The position numbers and the translations under genes were made by a program. Positions 62,818-64,000 of a stretch of DNA of 64,000 nucleotides are shown piece by piece. Position 1 is the first letter of the stretch. Every line of letters starts with the position of its first letter. A model generated the notes under the pieces. That model was not told where the DNA came from. It saw only the letters and a program-made list of their open reading frames with translations, and searched no databases. The DNA lies in contig NZ_JACSDK010000013.1 in NCBI RefSeq assembly GCF_014925385.1, positions 214,362 to 278,361 on the forward strand, given 5' to 3'. The stretch is from Pelagibius marinus (GTDB taxonomy: Bacteria; Pseudomonadota; Alphaproteobacteria; Kiloniellales; Kiloniellaceae).

Positions 62818-63204
62818 ATGGCCGATCCCATGGAAGTCGTGAAATCGATGTGCGCGCGCTACCAGGCGGCGGTCAGCGCGAACGACTCCGCCGCCTACGG
62901 CAAGCTGTTCGCCGAGGATGCGATACGGGTGCCGCCCGGCTCGGAGCCCGAGCACGGCCCGGAAGCCATCGCGCAAAGCGAGCAGAAGGACTACGACGTC
63001 GCCAAGTGGACAATCCAGTCCAGGCCCTTGGACGCCTTGCCGGTGGGCGATGACTGGGTCTACGGAATCGCCGAGGCGGAGGTCAATACCGTGCCCCACT
63101 ACGGCGGCACCGGAAAATCCTTCAAGGCGACGAAGACCTGGCTGCTGCAGAAGCAGCCTTCGGGCCAGTGGTTGATCAAGCGGCAGATGTGGAACCTGAA
63201 GTAG
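62818..63204 (+). CDS. SnoaL-like/DUF4440-type protein
   Basis: 128-residue protein with the NTF2/SnoaL cone fold pattern: MCARYQAAVSANDSAAYGKL followed by FAEDAIRVPPGSEPEHGPEA, W at the middle strand, and the final LLQKQPSGQWLIKRQMWN. Members include ketosteroid-isomerase-like enzymes and stress proteins; no catalytic residue set can be named here. CGGAGGGAG precedes the ATG at 62818. It appears to be a single-gene unit. Confidence 0.85.
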   Translation: MADPMEVVKSMCARYQAAVSANDSAAYGKLFAEDAIRVPPGSEPEHGPEAIAQSEQKDYDVAKWTIQSRPLDALPVGDDWVYGIAEAEVNTVPHYGGTGKSFKATKTWLLQKQPSGQWLIKRQMWNLK

Positions 63205-63434
63205 GTCTTGTCCGCGTTTCGAGCAGGGCCTCTCGTCGCCCCGGCGGCGGATGGACTTTACTTGCCCTGGAAATGCCCCGGCCGTGTGCTCATGTGAATC
63301 GCTGGACGGCCGGCGACAGGATGCTGCCGGGCGCCGCGGGCTGTTGCCGCGGCGCTACGCCTGTTTTTCAGGTGCTTCCTCTCTATCCAGGAATCGCGGA
63401 CCTGCGTCGTGCCAGGAGACGAAAGGAGGCCGCC

Positions 63435-63749
63435 ATGACTCTCTGGCTCATCACGCCTTCGGCGCGCTACGGGGACTCGCGTTGGCTGGATCATCCGATC
63501 TGGCTCGAAGTCATCGTCCGCGCGCCCTCGGCCGCCCGCGCGCGTCTGCTCGCGGCCAAGATGGAGGCCGGACAGATCGCCGACGCTACGCCTGTGGGCA
63601 ATGAAACCCACACGTTCCACAGCGCCTTTCAGGACGAGAAGCTGTACCAGGTCCGTCAGCTCAATCCTGGCGATGCGCAGGGACATGACCCGGAGGGCGA
63701 GGAGCGCGTGCTCTCCGCCACCCTGGGCGCGGTACCACACGACACCTGA
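63435..63749 (+). CDS. Small hypothetical protein
   Basis: 104-residue protein starting MTLWLITPSARYGDSRWLDH. The middle contains VIVRAPSAARARLLAAKMEA, similar in pattern to small uncharacterised proteins that handle positional amino-acid loading onto a helix, but I cannot assign a family. There is no signal peptide or membrane segment. A near-perfect AAAGGAGG stands 5 nt before the ATG, which makes translation likely. Confidence 0.7.
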   Translation: MTLWLITPSARYGDSRWLDHPIWLEVIVRAPSAARARLLAAKMEAGQIADATPVGNETHTFHSAFQDEKLYQVRQLNPGDAQGHDPEGEERVLSATLGAVPHDT

Positions 63750-63761
63750 TCTGCTCAAGGA

Positions 63762-64000
63762 CTAGAAGTACCAGGACAGCCGGATCTCGATGAAGGAGTC
63801 GCGGGCGAAGCCGTTCAGCAGGTCGTTCTCGTCGATGTTGTCGAAGACCTGACCTTCGATCTCCAGGCTCAGGCTGTCGTTGAGGCGGCGCTCGAACTCG
63901 ACCGAGAAAACCCGCTCCTCCTGGTCGAGGTCCAGGATGACGCCGGCCAGCAGCGTGGTGTCCTCCACGTCGTTCAGCGTCAGCCGGGTGCCGAGGAAGA
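63762..64000 (-). CDS. Outer-membrane-type protein, 3' part (runs off the window)
   Basis: About 78 C-terminal residues are visible; the gene continues beyond position 64000. The sequence alternates polar and hydrophobic residues (TLLAGVILDLDQEERVFSVE, RLNDSLSLEIEGQVFDN) and ends with IEIRLSWYF. A terminal phenylalanine after alternating strands is the recognition signal for outer-membrane beta-barrel assembly. The family cannot be named from this piece. Confidence 0.65.
   Translation of the reverse strand, partial: FLGTRLTLNDVEDTTLLAGVILDLDQEERVFSVEFERRLNDSLSLEIEGQVFDNIDENDLLNGFARDSFIEIRLSWYF

Overview
The window is high-GC DNA with dense operons and short overlaps. Gene content (Aap-type amino-acid ABC transporter, TRAP transporter, ECF41 sigma factor, cyclase-FlgO-TPR protein, IS1182-type transposase) points to an alphaproteobacterial chromosome, perhaps Rhodospirillales or Rhizobiales. 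The taxonomic level is inference. No rRNA, tRNA or CRISPR array was recognised.

Layout. (1) 0.4-2.9 kb: an AraC regulator, a doubly truncated Old Yellow Enzyme gene and an SDR; a shared 12-bp motif lies upstream of the regulator and the SDR. (2) 3.5-12.4 kb: a MarR regulator divergent from one long aromatic-acid operon. It encodes an FAA hydrolase, a 3-hydroxybenzoate 6-hydroxylase-like monooxygenase, a DctPQM TRAP transporter, a Rieske oxygenase with its reductase (VanAB-like), and gentisate 1,2-dioxygenase. The simplest reading is uptake of a 3-alkoxy- or 3-hydroxybenzoate and ring cleavage through gentisate. (3) 12.9-15.4 kb: LysR and CoA-acylating semialdehyde dehydrogenase (mmsA). (4) 15.5-28.9 kb: a GntR regulator, an AapJQMP-like ABC importer, and a catabolic operon (DapA-like aldolase/deaminase, DadA-like FAD enzyme, proline-racemase-family enzyme, aldehyde dehydrogenase, omega-transaminase, three SDRs). 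The first four catabolic types match the hydroxyproline-to-2-oxoglutarate pathway, but the extra genes suggest a variant substrate.

(5) 29.0-34.4 kb is a scarred accessory zone: abutting HxlR and NmrA fragments, an intact IS1182-type element with 12-bp terminal inverted repeats, an orphan antitoxin-like HTH protein, a class II Fic protein and a small cysteine-motif protein. (6) 34.3-44.2 kb is a putative genomic island flanked by a direct repeat of about 170 bp that contains the 5' end of dusA, a known island and prophage attachment gene. It carries an XRE regulator, a CocE/NonD-type hydrolase and an oligopeptide-type ABC transporter; no integrase remains. Its right edge holds abutting IS1182 and ArsR fragments just before intact dusA.

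(7) 45.1-48.9 kb: a membrane histidine kinase and two response regulators, one with apparently degenerate GGDEF/EAL-like output. (8) 49.2-54.0 kb: an IlvD/Edd-type sugar-acid dehydratase, then an ECF41 module (AhpD-like protein, ECF41 sigma factor, FAD oxidoreductase) with a good match to the ECF41 promoter in front of the AhpD gene. (9) 54.0-56.6 kb: a frameshifted winged-helix/FlgO pseudogene joined to a stray copy of an FAA-hydrolase 3' end, then a class III cyclase-TPR protein. (10) 57.5-62.6 kb: an SsuABC/TauABC-type ABC transporter in one operon with a fumarylpyruvate-hydrolase-like enzyme, divergent from a GntR regulator. (11) 62.8-64.0 kb: a SnoaL-like protein, a small conserved-looking protein and the 3' end of an outer-membrane-type protein running off the window.
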